This document shows, in pieces, positions 15,158-15,390 of a stretch of DNA of 15,390 nt. The DNA lies in NCBI GenBank assembly GCA_964396995.1, contig CAYNIG010000094.1, forward strand, positions 1 to 15,390, given 5' to 3'. The translations under genes and the position numbers were made by a program. Each line of letters begins with the position of its first letter. Position 1 is the first letter of the stretch. The DNA comes from JADJLQ01 sp964396995 (GTDB taxonomy: Bacteria > Bacteroidota > Bacteroidia > Chitinophagales > Saprospiraceae). The notes under the pieces are model-generated. The model was given only the letters and a program-made list of their open reading frames with translations. It was not told the origin of the DNA and searched no databases.

Positions 15158-15390
15158 CTAATGCCACCTCCTCGTCATCCGGGCCCATCGCTCCATCTCC
15201 GATTTAGGGTCTATGGGTTTCGAGCCGAGTATTTTTCGTTTATCGTCTCTTTTATCAGGCATCACTCTGTTATCGGCTTCTTTGGCTTGATCGAGTGTGA
15301 CTGCTTTGCCTATAGCCTGGGCACCCCAGCGCTTACGTATGTGATCGAGTTCGTTTAATAGATTCATATCTTGTTCTGTATCGTCAAAAA
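15158..15390 (-). CDS. C-terminal fragment of a probable Y-family DNA polymerase (DinB-like), cut by the window edge
   Basis: Only the last 76 codons are present; the frame stays open to the window end. It begins FDDTEQDMNLLNELDHIRK and continues RWGAQAIGKAVTL, which resembles the end of the little-finger domain of DinB-type translesion polymerases ('LFDD..Q..LL.A.DKIR.KFG..AI.RA'). After that comes a ~45-residue highly charged tail (DKRDDKRKILGSKPIDPKSEMERW, ending RRWH) that I do not recognise. An internal ATG at 15367 could suggest a 69-residue small protein, but the match runs through it, so a truncated larger gene is the better reading. The identification rests on a short, remembered pattern and could be wrong. 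Confidence 0.6.
   Translation of the reverse strand, partial: FDDTEQDMNLLNELDHIRKRWGAQAIGKAVTLDQAKEADNRVMPDKRDDKRKILGSKPIDPKSEMERWARMTRRWH

Overview
The window looks like a chromosomal segment of a Bacteroidota bacterium, plausibly a Saprospiria/Chitinophagia-type lineage. The evidence is AT-rich DNA with very AT-rich intergenic regions, start codons without clear Shine-Dalgarno sequences, and an ArgF'-type (N-acetyl/N-succinylornithine) carbamoyltransferase of the kind found in Bacteroidota and Xanthomonadales. The phylum call is fairly safe; the class-level call is a guess. No rRNA, tRNA, CRISPR array or intact mobile element was seen.

Region 1 (93-8181) is a surface-polysaccharide locus. 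On the minus strand, in transcription order, it holds an ABC-2 export permease (Wzm-like), its ATPase (Wzt-like, without the C-terminal glycan-recognition domain), a class I methyltransferase, an 803-residue RgpF/WsaF-like two-part glycosyltransferase, and a beta-propeller/GT4 glycosyltransferase fusion. One DUF5672 gene, possibly also a glycosyltransferase, sits in the middle on the plus strand and splits the locus into an export pair and a sugar-assembly trio. Together they would assemble a glycan on the cytoplasmic face, possibly methylate it, and export it through the ABC transporter.

Region 2 (8182-8759) is a 578-base gene-free stretch. It contains a nested repeat: two ~64-base direct repeats enclose two near-identical 14-base GC-rich hairpins, which in turn enclose a perfect 16+16-base palindrome.

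Region 3 (8760-10958) is an arginine-biosynthesis pair on the minus strand, argD followed by argF'. These enzymes belong to the acylated-ornithine route. The residue that sets acetyl versus succinyl preference in characterised ArgF' enzymes appears to be alanine here, so the acyl group cannot be assigned.

Region 4 (10959-15390) is ordinary chromosome with some decay. It holds a frameshifted remnant of a RelE/ParE-like toxin gene (about 11122-11287), a nucleoside-deaminase-like amidohydrolase that could be the futalosine-pathway enzyme MqnX, an endonuclease III-like DNA glycosylase, an exported beta-lactamase-fold serine hydrolase, and at the right edge the last 76 codons of what looks like a Y-family DNA polymerase.

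The points most worth a second look are the propeller-GT4 fusion, the nested repeat at 8378-8651, the ArgF' specificity residue and the toxin remnant. Nothing here clearly constitutes a new defence or mobile system.
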